A stretch of 64,000 bases of DNA, taken from positions 434,001-498,000 of the forward strand of contig NZ_CANMRN010000002.1 of the NCBI RefSeq assembly GCF_947500265.1, written 5' to 3'. Source of the DNA: an uncultured Psychrobacter sp. GTDB taxonomy: Bacteria > Pseudomonadota > Gammaproteobacteria > Pseudomonadales > Moraxellaceae. Below, piece by piece: positions 1-9,039 of the stretch (positions within the stretch are counted from its first letter, which is position 1; each line of letters begins with the position of its first letter). The position numbers were made by a program, and so were the translations under genes. Below the pieces are notes generated by a model. That model worked only from the letters and a program-made list of their open reading frames with translations, was not told where the DNA came from and did not search any database.

Positions 1-456
1 ACCATACTGAACAATATCATAGCCGATACCGAGTGCTGCAAATATTGCGGCAGCCCACTGCAAGATGCTCATATACTCATGATAAAAGAATCGACCAAGC
101 ACAATCATCACTAGCGGCAATAAGAAATAACCCAACGTGACATCGAGACCAAAACCATTGACCGGCGCCCACATAAACAACCAAATCTGTCCCCCTAAGA
201 TTGGCGCAGGCAATATAAATATTAACCATTCCTTGATTGTCTTTAGCGTATTTATATAATCAAAAATACGTTGCCATTGTTTAGTCAAACTGACCAATAT
301 CACCAAACTGAGCAACATCATGAGCACACGCCATGATGCCACCTGCGTCCCTGTTAAGGGCAGCATAAACAGTCCAAACAAAAACATCATCGAGAATAAA
401 AAGCTCGATGATACCGAAGCAACCGTTCCCTGAAAAGTTTGATTGGTCGTAAGCAT
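1..456 (-). CDS. rarD: RarD-like EamA/DMT-family permease, N-terminal part only
   Basis: The frame read from the ATG at 456 runs open to base 1, so 152 N-terminal residues are visible and the C-terminus lies outside the window. The visible part has several hydrophobic helices. A stretch with GYFLLPLVMIVLG near residue 115 closely resembles the GYFINPLVNIVLG segment of E. coli RarD, an inner-membrane member of the drug/metabolite transporter superfamily whose substrate is not settled. The opening segment (MLTTNQTFQGTVAS) matches the family's QG-start. It runs in the same direction as gyrA and lies downstream of it, separated by the gyrA terminator, so it probably has its own promoter. Family placement is likely; the exact RarD identity is inferred from partial sequence. 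Confidence 0.75.
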   Translation of the reverse strand, partial: MLTTNQTFQGTVASVSSSFLFSMMFLFGLFMLPLTGTQVASWRVLMMLLSLVILVSLTKQWQRIFDYINTLKTIKEWLIFILPAPILGGQIWLFMWAPVNGFGLDVTLGYFLLPLVMIVLGRFFYHEYMSILQWAAAIFAALGIGYDIVQYG

Positions 457-510
457 AACAACAGCCTTAAAAAATAGAACCTTATTTACAGTATTGAAAA
501 AATGAGAATT

Positions 511-551
511 AAAAAACAAAAGCCTCCGACGATAACGTCAGAGGCTTTTTT
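511..551 (-). terminator. Rho-independent terminator of gyrA
   Basis: The stem AAGCCTC-C-GAC / GTC-A-GAGGCTT (520-530 with 537-547) closes a six-base loop. It is followed on the minus strand by a T-rich run (the A-run at 511-519 on the plus strand). It lies about 80 bases past the gyrA stop codon. T-runs flank it on both strands, so it could also work in the plus direction. Confidence 0.85.
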
Positions 552-632
552 CTAGAAAAATGCTAAGAGACTAGACTCAAAAGCTAATTACCAAGACTAT
601 TACTCGTCATCGTCTTATGCATAGTTAGTCTA

Positions 633-3425
633 TTATAGATTGTCACTTGGTTTATGATCGTTTGCAATATCAATCACATCATCGACGTCAGTAGTTGCAG
701 TATTGTCAGTTGTCGCATCAATATCTATCTGCTCTTGACCTTCTACTTCAAACGTACCGTCTTCTCTCATGGCATCGATAAGCTCATCATCGTTCTCTTC
801 ATGCTCAACACGCGCCATGGCAACCAGTTTTTCATCTTTTGACAGACGAATCAATGTTACGCCTTGCGTATTACGACCAGAGCTAGCAACATGCTCAACT
901 GGGGTACGAACCAACGTACCTTTATCAGAGATTAGAATAATATCATCAGTAGAGTCGACCTTGGTCGCTCGTACTAAAGCGCCATTACGCTCACTGGTCT
1001 TGATAGCGATCACACCGCCACCGCCACGATTTTGCGTATTGAACTCATCGATAAAGGTACGTTTACCAAAGCCGTTTTCACAAGCAATCAAGATTTCACG
1101 TACATCATCTTCGATAACGACTAATGATTTGATAAATTCATCAGTAGCCAGACGCATACCGCGGACGCCTTTTGCCGTACGACCCATCGCACGCGCATCA
1201 TTCTCATCAAAACGAATGGCTTTACCACTTGAAGCAAACAACATCACTTCTTGGCTACCGTTAGTGATACGAGCGCTGACCAATTTATCACCGTCTTCTA
1301 GTCCAACCGCAATCAAACCGTTCGAGCGAATATTGGCAAACTGCTTCAGTTCTACCCGCTTCACTGTACCGTTGGCCGTGGCAAAGAAGACAAAAGGCGG
1401 CTCTGCTTGGTTGCTATCTTCTATCGAATCGTCATCATTGCTTACTTCTGATACCTCACTTACTACTGATGTATCTTCCACGATTTTTGGAATTGGCAAT
1501 ATCGTCGTAACGGTTTCGTCGCTATTTAGACCAATTAGATTGACCAATGGACGACCGCGAGCACCGCGACTAGCAATCGGCACTTCAAAACCACGTAGAC
1601 TAAAGACACGTCCACTATCAGTGAAACACAGTACCGTAGAATGCGTTGATGTTACGACTAAGTGATCGATTACATCGTCTTCTTTCATTGCCGTAGCAGA
1701 CTTACCTTTACCGCCACGTTTTTGTGCGACATAGTCATCAATCGGCTGAGTTTTGGCGTAGCCAGTACGCGATACCGTCATGACGACCGTTTGCTCAGGG
1801 ATAAGGTCTTCACGACTAAAGTCCATACGTGAATCGATGATATCGGTACGGCGCTCATCACCAAAGTTATCACGAATCTCGATCATCTCATTAGAGATAA
1901 TAGCCATCAGCTTATCAAAATCGCCAAGAATAGACTCTAAATGCGCGATTTCACGTAATAGGTCTTGGTATTCTTCAGTCAGCTTGTCTTGCTCAAGACC
2001 AGTCAAACGATGCAGTTGCATATCTAAAATTGCATTGACCTGCTCAAGTGACAAGCGATAACGCTCTTCGCCTTCAATCAGACCAAACGGCGCTTTAGGA
2101 TCTTCGCCATCGATAAACTCAGGACGTACCGATTGACTACCAGCAGCTGTGAGCATCGCAACGACACTACCTGAACCCCACGTGTTATTTAATAAGCTTT
2201 CACGTGCTAGACCACGGTTTGCCGACGCTTTAATCGTCGCAATAATCTCATCGATATTGGCTAGTGCGACCGTTAGACCTTCTAGCAAATGACCACGAAC
2301 GCGGGCTTTGTTCAATTCATAAATCGTACGGCGGGTCACCACTTCTTGACGATGACGGACAAATGCAGCGATAAGCTGACGCAAGGTCAATAGTTTAGGC
2401 TGACCATTATCGAGTGCCACCATATTGATACTAAAGCTAGACTCTAGCGGCGTTTGTAGAAATAGGTTGTTAACAATAACTTCAGCCGTCTCACCGCGAC
2501 GCAAATCAATAGCGATACGCATACCGTCTTTATCAGACTCATCACGAATCTCGCTAATGCCTTCGATTTTTTTATCACGAACAAGCTCTGCGATACGCTC
2601 GATCAGCTTAGCTTTATTAGCCTGATAAGGTACTTCGGTAAATACGATGCGCTCACGATCACGGTTGACGCCAGAATTGCTCATCGGCTCAATATGATAA
2701 CGACCACGAATATGCAAACGGCCTTTACCCGTACGATAAGCATCTAAAATGCCCGCGCGGCCATAGATAATACCGCCCGTAGGAAAATCAGGACCTGAGA
2801 TATGTGACATCAGCTCTTCGGCTGAAACTTGTGGGTTTTCAGCATAGGCCAAACAAGCATTAATCACTTCAGTCAGGTTATGCGGGGCCATATTGGTCGC
2901 CATACCAACGGCAATACCCGTCGCGCCATTGACCAATAGGTTAGGAATACGCGCTGGCATCACGCTTGGCATGCGCTCAGAGCCATCGTAGTTGTCTTCC
3001 CAATCGACCGTGTCTTTGTCCAAATCAGCGAGCATCTGGTGGGTCAGTTTGGTCATACGTACTTCGGTATAACGCATCGCTGCCGGAGGATCATCATCGA
3101 TCGAGCCAAAGTTACCTTGACCATCAACCATTGGATAGCGCAAGCTGAAATCCTGCGCCATACGGACGATGGCATCATAGACGGCACTATCGCCATGTGG
3201 ATGGTACTTACCGATAACATCACCGACCACACGTGCTGATTTTTTATACGGTTTATTATAATCGTTTGATAGCACGTGCATGGCATACATCACGCGGCGG
3301 TGTACAGGTTTGAACCCATCACGCACATCAGGCAGCGCACGCGAGACGATCACGCTCATCGCATAATCCAAATACGACTGCTTTAGTTCATCTACGATGC
3401 CAATAGGACTGACCGATTCGCTCAT
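633..3425 (-). CDS. gyrA: DNA gyrase subunit A
   Basis: GyrA is the breakage-reunion subunit of DNA gyrase (A2B2), which introduces negative supercoils. The start is placed at 3425 (MSESVSPIG) because GGAG sits just upstream; the longer frame to 3482 has no such site. This gives 930 residues, against about 875 in E. coli. The catalytic tyrosine is in AAMRYTE (Y119). The quinolone-resistance region reads [10 protein letters not shown], with Ser80 and Asp84 as in drug-sensitive GyrA (E. coli S83/D87). The GyrA box is QKRGGKG near residue 545. The C-terminal pinwheel domain carries an acidic Ser/Glu/Asp-rich insertion ([16 protein letters not shown]) around residue 660 and the protein ends in an acidic tail, which together account for the extra length. 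It stands alone, with a terminator downstream. Confidence 0.98.
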   Translation of the reverse strand: MSESVSPIGIVDELKQSYLDYAMSVIVSRALPDVRDGFKPVHRRVMYAMHVLSNDYNKPYKKSARVVGDVIGKYHPHGDSAVYDAIVRMAQDFSLRYPMVDGQGNFGSIDDDPPAAMRYTEVRMTKLTHQMLADLDKDTVDWEDNYDGSERMPSVMPARIPNLLVNGATGIAVGMATNMAPHNLTEVINACLAYAENPQVSAEELMSHISGPDFPTGGIIYGRAGILDAYRTGKGRLHIRGRYHIEPMSNSGVNRDRERIVFTEVPYQANKAKLIERIAELVRDKKIEGISEIRDESDKDGMRIAIDLRRGETAEVIVNNLFLQTPLESSFSINMVALDNGQPKLLTLRQLIAAFVRHRQEVVTRRTIYELNKARVRGHLLEGLTVALANIDEIIATIKASANRGLARESLLNNTWGSGSVVAMLTAAGSQSVRPEFIDGEDPKAPFGLIEGEERYRLSLEQVNAILDMQLHRLTGLEQDKLTEEYQDLLREIAHLESILGDFDKLMAIISNEMIEIRDNFGDERRTDIIDSRMDFSREDLIPEQTVVMTVSRTGYAKTQPIDDYVAQKRGGKGKSATAMKEDDVIDHLVVTSTHSTVLCFTDSGRVFSLRGFEVPIASRGARGRPLVNLIGLNSDETVTTILPIPKIVEDTSVVSEVSEVSNDDDSIEDSNQAEPPFVFFATANGTVKRVELKQFANIRSNGLIAVGLEDGDKLVSARITNGSQEVMLFASSGKAIRFDENDARAMGRTAKGVRGMRLATDEFIKSLVVIEDDVREILIACENGFGKRTFIDEFNTQNRGGGGVIAIKTSERNGALVRATKVDSTDDIILISDKGTLVRTPVEHVASSGRNTQGVTLIRLSKDEKLVAMARVEHEENDDELIDAMREDGTFEVEGQEQIDIDATTDNTATTDVDDVIDIANDHKPSDNL

Positions 3426-3729
3426 ATACACTCCTTCACTCACATTTTTTTCTAACGTTGACACATCGCTTATGGCACCCATAGATCATATAAAAATACT
3501 GCCACATAAATGGGCAGTCATGACCAAAATAGACACCATAAAAAAACACTGCTACACGTGCAAAACAATAGGAAAATAGTGATACGGTTTTTGTTAAAAA
3601 CAATGTTTAATAAAAGAAGCTATTTTAGCACAAATTTGCTGATTTAGGGGGCTTTGACTGCCATTAAAATCAAGCTAGACGGTTCATTCACAGTGATATT
3701 TTAAATTATTGACACACACTAAAATAATT

Positions 3730-3909
3730 CTAATGACAGGTTTTTTTTGATTGGCTGATTTTGCCATTTTTACAGACGAACTTACCATCTGCTGAGCAAT
3801 GAGACACCCCGCCCATTTTACCCGAACAAGGCGTATTTCGAGCTTGGGCTTGGCTCATAGATGTGAAGGCAAATACTAGGGCGAGTAGCGCTGTGCTGAT
3901 TGGTTTCAT
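3730..3909 (-). CDS. Small exported cysteine-containing protein, function unknown
   Basis: A 59-residue ORF. It begins with a clear signal peptide (MKPISTALLALVFAFTSMSQAQA, cleavage probably after AQA near residue 23), leaving a mature peptide of about 36 residues with four cysteines (NTPCSGKMGG, SHCSADGKFVCK, KKTCH). A strong ribosome site, GGAG, lies seven bases before the ATG at 3909. The CSGK-GG-SHC-DGKFVC-NG-S-SKK-C pattern resembles short periplasmic proteins common in gammaproteobacteria, for which I know no function. Four cysteines in an exported peptide suggest two disulfides. Gene reality is well supported by the start signals and signal peptide; the role is unknown. Confidence 0.75.
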   Translation of the reverse strand: MKPISTALLALVFAFTSMSQAQARNTPCSGKMGGVSHCSADGKFVCKNGKISQSKKTCH

Positions 3910-4013
3910 TGTTTATTCTCCGTATCTGATGGATATTAAATAGAAAAATACTATACTCATTCAGTACAGCTCGACAAGATTTATTTTGACTAACTGAGTG
4001 AATAGTTATATTT

Positions 4014-4217
4014 CTATCTACAATTCAACATGACATTTAATTTAACGCTAAAATCTTGAGCATAGGGCTCATACGTAGTTTGCATATAAGCTCTATTAGG
4101 CAAACAACTAGGATGCTTAGAATATTTAGCCAATACAACAAAACCTACAACTGTCTCTGACGTGAACTGAGGCTCTTTCGTGAACTGATTGTTTTTATGT
4201 GCATGATTTTTTTGCAA
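4014..4217 (-). pseudogene. Doubtful ORF, possibly a frameshifted small gene
   Basis: An open frame of 67 codons that can only begin with TTG at 4217. Four bases upstream in another frame is an ATG (4219-4221) that reads eight codons (MIAKKSCT) and stops. The two frames are separated by a run of seven A. With six A the ATG would enter the long frame and give about 68 residues (MIAKNHAHKNN...). No known family is recognised, and there is no signal peptide or membrane segment. An 18-base tandem duplication codes for QFTKEP/QFTSET. It may be a decayed gene, a slippage-controlled gene or chance. The rest of 3910-4394 shows nothing else that I can support. Confidence 0.25.
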
Positions 4218-4394
4218 TCATAATTCTTTCATAAGCATACTGTTTTCAAAGTCATATTATTCTCATGAGCACATTATGATTTAAACCACTTTAATGCGGT
4301 TATTTTTTAGTGATACTGGACAAAAAAATTCTAAACGCTACACTACCTCATCTTTTATAGCACTTACATAACGACCTAACAGGCTACTTTTATT

Positions 4395-4676
4395 ATGGAT
4401 ATCATTCTTGCAATTGTTTGGATTTTAGCAATGGTGCTATACAGCTTTTCGAGCGATTACGTTGCTAGCTTTCCTAACCATAACAATCGCGCTGTCCCTT
4501 ATGTCCGTTGGGGAGCACTTTTAGTCGCTATGGCTTTATCAGCATACTTGTCAAAAGCCTATCAAGAAAACCTACAAGGCAATGGTATGTGGGTGTTTGT
4601 TATCGTGGTATTTGTCGTTATTGTTTTAGCGAAGGTCGTTTTTAAATGGGTAATTAACAGACGTTTGAAACGCTAG
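4395..4676 (+). CDS. Small three-helix membrane protein, function unknown
   Basis: 93 residues with three predicted membrane segments: about 1-19 (MDIILAIVWILAMVLYSF), 38-54 (RWGALLVAMALSAYL) and 66-86 (GMWVFVIVVFVVIVLAKVV). It ends in a positively charged tail (KWVINRRLKR) that should face the cytoplasm. The ribosome site is weak (AGG about 12 bases before the ATG). No family is recognised. The 108-bp repeat starts 20 bases past the stop codon, then cmoM follows on the same strand. Length, helix spacing and a positively charged end support a real gene more than a chance ORF, but no function can be assigned. Confidence 0.6.
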   Translation: MDIILAIVWILAMVLYSFSSDYVASFPNHNNRAVPYVRWGALLVAMALSAYLSKAYQENLQGNGMWVFVIVVFVVIVLAKVVFKWVINRRLKR

Positions 4677-4696
4677 TTCATACTAAATATTTTTCT

Positions 4697-4804
4697 TATA
4701 GTCAAAGAAATCTAAAACAGCTACAAGGCAACCGACCGCAGATTGTACATATAGTACCTCTAGGGAGGGTAACACCGTAGCGGTTTAGTAGTTCGCTGAC
4801 TATA
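4697..4804 (+). repeat. 108-bp structured dispersed repeat, copy 1
   Basis: It is bounded by a perfect 8-base inverted repeat, TATAGTCA at the left and TGACTATA at the right. Inside, CTAAA pairs with TTTAG, ACCGC (4735-4739) pairs with GCGGT (4780-4784), and a small GTAC/GTAC hairpin lies in the centre. A second 108-bp copy lies at 42424-42531. By hand alignment without gaps the two agree at about 87 of 108 positions. The TA-ended inverted repeats and short non-coding length fit a MITE-like or REP-like element. It lies between two plus-strand genes. Confidence 0.85.
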
Positions 4805-4837
4805 CTCTAACCCTCTTAATTATTGATCTAAATACCT

Positions 4838-5695
4838 ATGACAATTAAACATCAAGATAGCCAGCCTGACTCAAACCTTTCTATACCAACAGAAGACAAA
4901 CGAGCAGATCGTAGCTTCGATGCCATTGCCGATCATTTCGAAAAGAAAGTGTATGGTGGTTTAAAAGGCGAGATTCGATTGGCTGTACTACGCCGTGATA
5001 TTTTTGAATATAGTTCACAGATGAGTGAAGCGCTTGGGCGACCTTTACGTATCTTGGATGTGGGTGCAGGGCTTGCACAAATTGCGATAGAACTTGCTGC
5101 TCAAGGTCATAGCGTAGTCATCAATGATATATCAGCAAATATGCTTGAGAAGGCGAAAGCGAGCGCAGAAAAAATTGATAAAAAGCTAGACATCACATGG
5201 TATGTTTGCCCTTATCAGGCGCTTGAAGAAAAACTGGCTCAGACAGAGAAGTTTGATTTGATTATGTCGCATGCGCTACTTGAATGGTTGGCAGAACCAG
5301 CGGCGGTCATGGACTTTTTTGATAAGCACTTAATAGATGGTGGCGCGTTATCTGTCTGCTTCTATAATCCAGCGAGTTTTGACTATCGTAATCTTATCAT
5401 GGGGAATTTTAACTTACTCGATAGCTTACTTGATGGTAACGATTACAAAGCGGACAATAAGAAAAGCCTCACCCCCAACCATCCCGTGGCCAAAGAAGAA
5501 GTCGAGACGTGGCTTCAAGCGCATGATTATCAGACGGTACGTAGCAGTGGTCTACGAGTATTTCATGACTATGCGCCGCTCAAACGTGGCGGTCATAACG
5601 ACCCAGATGCAGTGATAAGAATGGAGTTACGCTACTCACAGTTAGAGCCGTACAAATGGCTTGGTCGTTACTTACACATTTTGGCTAAACGGTAA
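4838..5695 (+). CDS. cmoM: tRNA 5-carboxymethoxyuridine methyltransferase-like protein (CmoM family)
   Basis: 285 residues; a class I SAM-dependent methyltransferase. After a 25-residue polar leader comes DRSFDAIADHFEKKVYGGLKG, matching the start of E. coli CmoM (formerly SmtA). Motif I is ILDVGAGLAQIA (about 72-83), followed by an acidic loop (VVINDISANML) and LIMSHALLEWLAEP, matching the family's LILFHAVLEWVADP. The C-terminus has GLRVFHDY and LEPYKWLGRYLHILAKR, again as in CmoM (RVFHDY, EPYITLGRYIH). CmoM methylates cmo5U to mcmo5U at the wobble position of certain tRNAs. It is a single gene, convergent with the iron transport operon. The downstream gap is only 33 bases and I see no clear terminator there. 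Confidence 0.88.
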   Translation: MTIKHQDSQPDSNLSIPTEDKRADRSFDAIADHFEKKVYGGLKGEIRLAVLRRDIFEYSSQMSEALGRPLRILDVGAGLAQIAIELAAQGHSVVINDISANMLEKAKASAEKIDKKLDITWYVCPYQALEEKLAQTEKFDLIMSHALLEWLAEPAAVMDFFDKHLIDGGALSVCFYNPASFDYRNLIMGNFNLLDSLLDGNDYKADNKKSLTPNHPVAKEEVETWLQAHDYQTVRSSGLRVFHDYAPLKRGGHNDPDAVIRMELRYSQLEPYKWLGRYLHILAKR

Positions 5696-5728
5696 ATTGA
5701 GACGACAGCTCAAGAATGGTAAATGCTA

Positions 5729-7090
5729 CTAAACCTCTTCATCCATTCTCGATGACCTATCGTATTCTGACCAAGTAGTGGCATTGATGTCTTTTTCATC
5801 GAAAACTACGACATGCTCCAGCAAAGGCAAAATGCCAATATGCGAGCCGATTGCATGATTATGATGGCTTGCAACCAAGGATAAGACAGTCTGTCCGTCA
5901 TCTAACTGTAGTCGATACAAATAGTTGGCACCGCGAAACACACGTCCGATAACCAAAGCTGTCTGCGTACTGTCATCATCATGAATAATATCATCAGGGC
6001 GCACGAGTACTTTGATTGGCGTACCATTTGGATAATCATATTCGCAATACTGTGGCTGGCCTGATTCATCATAGACTTCCATGCGGCGATAGATATTACC
6101 TAGCGCCGTCTCAACATGACCTTCTTTGATGATACCGTCTATCATCGCGCCTTCGCCTACGAATTCAGCGACAAAAGGACTGACAGGCTCATGATACAGC
6201 TCGCTTGGTCGCGCCCACTGTACCAATCGTCCTTTATCCATTACCCCTACTTTATCCGCTAGCGCGAACGCTTCATTTTGATCATGAGTGACCAAAATCG
6301 CTGTAGTATTGGTACGTTTGAGGATATCACGGACATTCATTGCTAGTGATTCACGCAGCACCACATCTAGATTAGAGAATGGTTCATCAAGTAATAGTAG
6401 TTTTGGTTTGGGGGCTAGTGCTCTTGCGAGAGCCACACGCTGCTGCTGACCACCAGAAAGCTCATTAGGACGTTTGTCTGCATGTTCAGTCAATTCAACT
6501 AAGCTTAGCATCTCAGCCACACGGGCTTTTTTGTCAGCAGCTGACCATTTATTGAGACCAAAGGCGATGTTTTTCGCCACGCTTAAATGACCAAAAAGAG
6601 CATAATCCTGAAACACCATGCCCATGCCACGCTTGGCTGGCGCAACTGCGAATGATTGGCGAGCTGTCTTCTCAGTTAGACGTTGATTGTTTAGATAGAT
6701 AGTGCCGCCGCGACTTTGCTCCAGTCCCGCGATTGCTCGAAGCGCTGTTGTTTTCCCGCAGCCGCTATAACCCAAGAAGCAACCAATCTCGCCTTGCTCC
6801 AGCATCAATGATAGACCATTAACGACGATAGTATCGTCATAGCCTACGATGAGATTTTGCACACTAAAGTAAGGATCTGTCGCGATATGTTTCTCAATAT
6901 TTTGTTGTGAGGTATTGTTTTGTTCTACAGTTTTATTCGGCTGAACTGGATTAATTCTATTTTGTGACAGTGGTGACTTTGCTACAGGCACATGGCTAGC
7001 CCGAGCCTTTTCTGACTTAGAATTTGTTGAGTCGTTCATTGAATCAGTGTACATAGACGGTACCAGTTCGCTATTAGTAAGTAAAACCAT
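5729..7090 (-). CDS. fbpC: Fe(III) ABC transporter, ATP-binding protein
   Basis: 453 residues. This is the nucleotide-binding subunit that would power iron uptake by FbpA/FbpB. The ABC core has Walker A GYSGCGKTT (about 107-115), Q-loop VFQDYALF, signature LSGGQQQR (211-218), Walker B LLLLDEPFS and H-loop VTHDQ. A C-terminal TOBE-like region follows from about 300 (MIDGIIKEG...VRPDDIIHDDD). The residue order and the neighbouring periplasmic protein point to the FbpC/AfuC iron group rather than sugar or polyamine systems. The first 70 residues are a polar Ser/Asn/Gln-rich segment not normal for the family. No good ribosome site precedes the ATG at 7090, so the true start may be further in. It is last in the fbpA-fbpB-fbpC order. 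Confidence 0.88.
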   Translation of the reverse strand: MVLLTNSELVPSMYTDSMNDSTNSKSEKARASHVPVAKSPLSQNRINPVQPNKTVEQNNTSQQNIEKHIATDPYFSVQNLIVGYDDTIVVNGLSLMLEQGEIGCFLGYSGCGKTTALRAIAGLEQSRGGTIYLNNQRLTEKTARQSFAVAPAKRGMGMVFQDYALFGHLSVAKNIAFGLNKWSAADKKARVAEMLSLVELTEHADKRPNELSGGQQQRVALARALAPKPKLLLLDEPFSNLDVVLRESLAMNVRDILKRTNTTAILVTHDQNEAFALADKVGVMDKGRLVQWARPSELYHEPVSPFVAEFVGEGAMIDGIIKEGHVETALGNIYRRMEVYDESGQPQYCEYDYPNGTPIKVLVRPDDIIHDDDSTQTALVIGRVFRGANYLYRLQLDDGQTVLSLVASHHNHAIGSHIGILPLLEHVVVFDEKDINATTWSEYDRSSRMDEEV

Positions 7091-7178
7091 CGATAAAACA
7101 GAGCAAATTATAATATAGCTGACACTACGAGTGTGCTGTTAAACTTATACCAAATTATTGCTATTAACTTTGTTGCTA

Positions 7179-8855
7179 TTAGCTGTGTTTATCGCTTTGA
7201 CGCAGTAGTATCCAGACAGGAAGCAAGCCAACTAACACGATTAGCAAACTCGGCAATGCGGCTCGTCCCCACATACCTTCGCTCGTCATTTCAAATACTC
7301 GTACTGCAAGCGTATCCCAGCCTTGACGCCGTGTCATCAGCGTAATGGGCATCTCTTTCATCACTTCGACAAAACCCATCAATAATGCAGTCAATACGCC
7401 AGGGCTAAGCACAGGTAGCATTACATGACGCCATCGCTGATAAGGACTGTCACTCAGTAATTTTGCAGCAGCTTCTTGATTGACTGTCAATCGCTGCAAT
7501 TGTCTGTCAACTGGCTGAAAGCTCACCGTCATAAAACGTGTCGATAACGCCAGTAGCATAACAATGACACTGCCAGAAAGCACTTGCTGTGAGGTGATAC
7601 CAAACGCAATCATTTGATTATCAAGCCACGCAATAGGTATAAATATCCCTACCGCCAATACAGTCCCCGGTACGACATAGCCTAAATTGGCTAAAGTGGT
7701 CATTAGCTTAGTCGATTTATCAGGATACTGCCGTTTGATCCACGCAATGATAATCGCCAAAAAAGCAATAAATAGCGTGGTCATACTAGCAATCATGAGG
7801 CTGTTGGTAACAAAATCAATGTAACGCGCATCAAAATCTTGGCGAAAATTCAGTGCTGTCCAATAGATAAGCTGCAAAAAAGGTATCAAGAAGGCGATTA
7901 AAAAGATGAGCGTACACAGCAGTGTCATGGCGAGTTTGGCAGGTTTGCTAGCGTCAAAGCGTTGGCTGCTACCTTGTGTAAGTGAGCTACCACGCTTAGC
8001 TTGCCAATACTGCTCAAACAATACCACGATAAAAATCACACCAATAAGCAAGGCTGCTAACTGAGCCGCTGTGGTCAAACTAAAAAAACCAAACCATGCT
8101 TTATAAATGGCGGTAGTAAAAGTATCAACATTGAATACCGATACTGCACCGAAATCCGCTAAGGTTTCCATACTGGCTAGCAGCAAGCCGCCAATGATCC
8201 AAGGCAGTGCTTGCGGTAATGCCAACCGAAAGAACACGCGGCTACGACTCAAACCTAGCATCTGCCCCGCTTCTATCGCTCGCCTGCCTTGTGACAAAAA
8301 TGCCTGACGCGCGAGCAAATATACGTAAGGGTAAAACGCTAGCGATAATACCAAGCCTGCGCCCCATACATTCCTTATCGACGGTATGGCAGTACTGATA
8401 CCGGAATCCCGCAGAGCTGTCTGTAGCGGCCCACTAAAATCAACAATGCCAATAGTGACAAATGCCAATACATAAGCAGGGATGGCAAGTGGCAACATCA
8501 ACGCCCACGAAAAGAAACGCTGACCCGGGAAACGATACATACTAGTGACCCAAGCCAGAGCAGTACCAATAGTGCCTGAAACAACTGTCACCATTAGCAA
8601 TAAAATCGCCGTGTTTTTGAGCACTTGCGGCAGTACATAGTCTGCCATATGTGTCCAAATCTCTGCCACTGGCTGAGTCCACGACAGCAGCACGATTAAA
8701 ATTGGTACTAGCATAAACAACGAAATCAGCCCTAAGACTGATTTCGAGATAATACGTTTACGAAGGGCGTGGTCTTGGCTGACAGTCTGCTTGTCATTAA
8801 CACCGCCATTGACAGTATCGTTTTGACTAACAGACGCATCTGGCGTTGTGATCAT
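7179..8855 (-). CDS. fbpB: Fe(III) ABC transporter, permease protein
   Basis: 558 residues. An inner-membrane permease made of two fused BinPD-type permease halves, as in FbpB/SfuB/HitB. The first half (about 30-280) contains PLAIPAYVLAF and the cytoplasmic loop EAGQMLGLSRSRVFFRLALPQALPWI. The second half (about 305-555) contains the matching loop EAAAKLLSDSPYQRWRHVMLPVLSPG. These loops contact the ATPase. About twelve membrane helices are visible. The gene follows fbpA after 184 bases and precedes fbpC by 88. A weaker GATAAT-like Fur-type sequence (GGTAATGATAATATGATC) overlaps the start region near 8851-8868. Substrate assignment as iron rests on the three-gene context. Confidence 0.9.
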   Translation of the reverse strand: MITTPDASVSQNDTVNGGVNDKQTVSQDHALRKRIISKSVLGLISLFMLVPILIVLLSWTQPVAEIWTHMADYVLPQVLKNTAILLLMVTVVSGTIGTALAWVTSMYRFPGQRFFSWALMLPLAIPAYVLAFVTIGIVDFSGPLQTALRDSGISTAIPSIRNVWGAGLVLSLAFYPYVYLLARQAFLSQGRRAIEAGQMLGLSRSRVFFRLALPQALPWIIGGLLLASMETLADFGAVSVFNVDTFTTAIYKAWFGFFSLTTAAQLAALLIGVIFIVVLFEQYWQAKRGSSLTQGSSQRFDASKPAKLAMTLLCTLIFLIAFLIPFLQLIYWTALNFRQDFDARYIDFVTNSLMIASMTTLFIAFLAIIIAWIKRQYPDKSTKLMTTLANLGYVVPGTVLAVGIFIPIAWLDNQMIAFGITSQQVLSGSVIVMLLALSTRFMTVSFQPVDRQLQRLTVNQEAAAKLLSDSPYQRWRHVMLPVLSPGVLTALLMGFVEVMKEMPITLMTRRQGWDTLAVRVFEMTSEGMWGRAALPSLLIVLVGLLPVWILLRQSDKHS

Positions 8856-9039
8856 ATTATCATTACCGTGTCATACGTATAGAGACCTTATAAGCTTATA
8901 CCAACCTCAAAATCGTCATTACTTGAATAACTCCTTTGTAATGACTAACCTTTGAACCTATTCTTTAAAAGCTATTGCTTAAGAACTATTGTCTCGAAGT
9001 TATGATTTTGCGATTGGTATCAGTATTACTGGCGATCCC

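Noticed and set aside
654..1665. Long plus-strand ORFs opposite gyrA
   Set aside because: They are shadows of the gyrA reading frame on the other strand: no ribosome sites, and Ser/Arg-rich low-complexity translations.
3498..3518. ACTGCC/GGCAGT hairpin upstream of gyrA as a riboswitch or terminator
   Set aside because: Only six base pairs with an AT-rich loop and no T-run; too weak to call.
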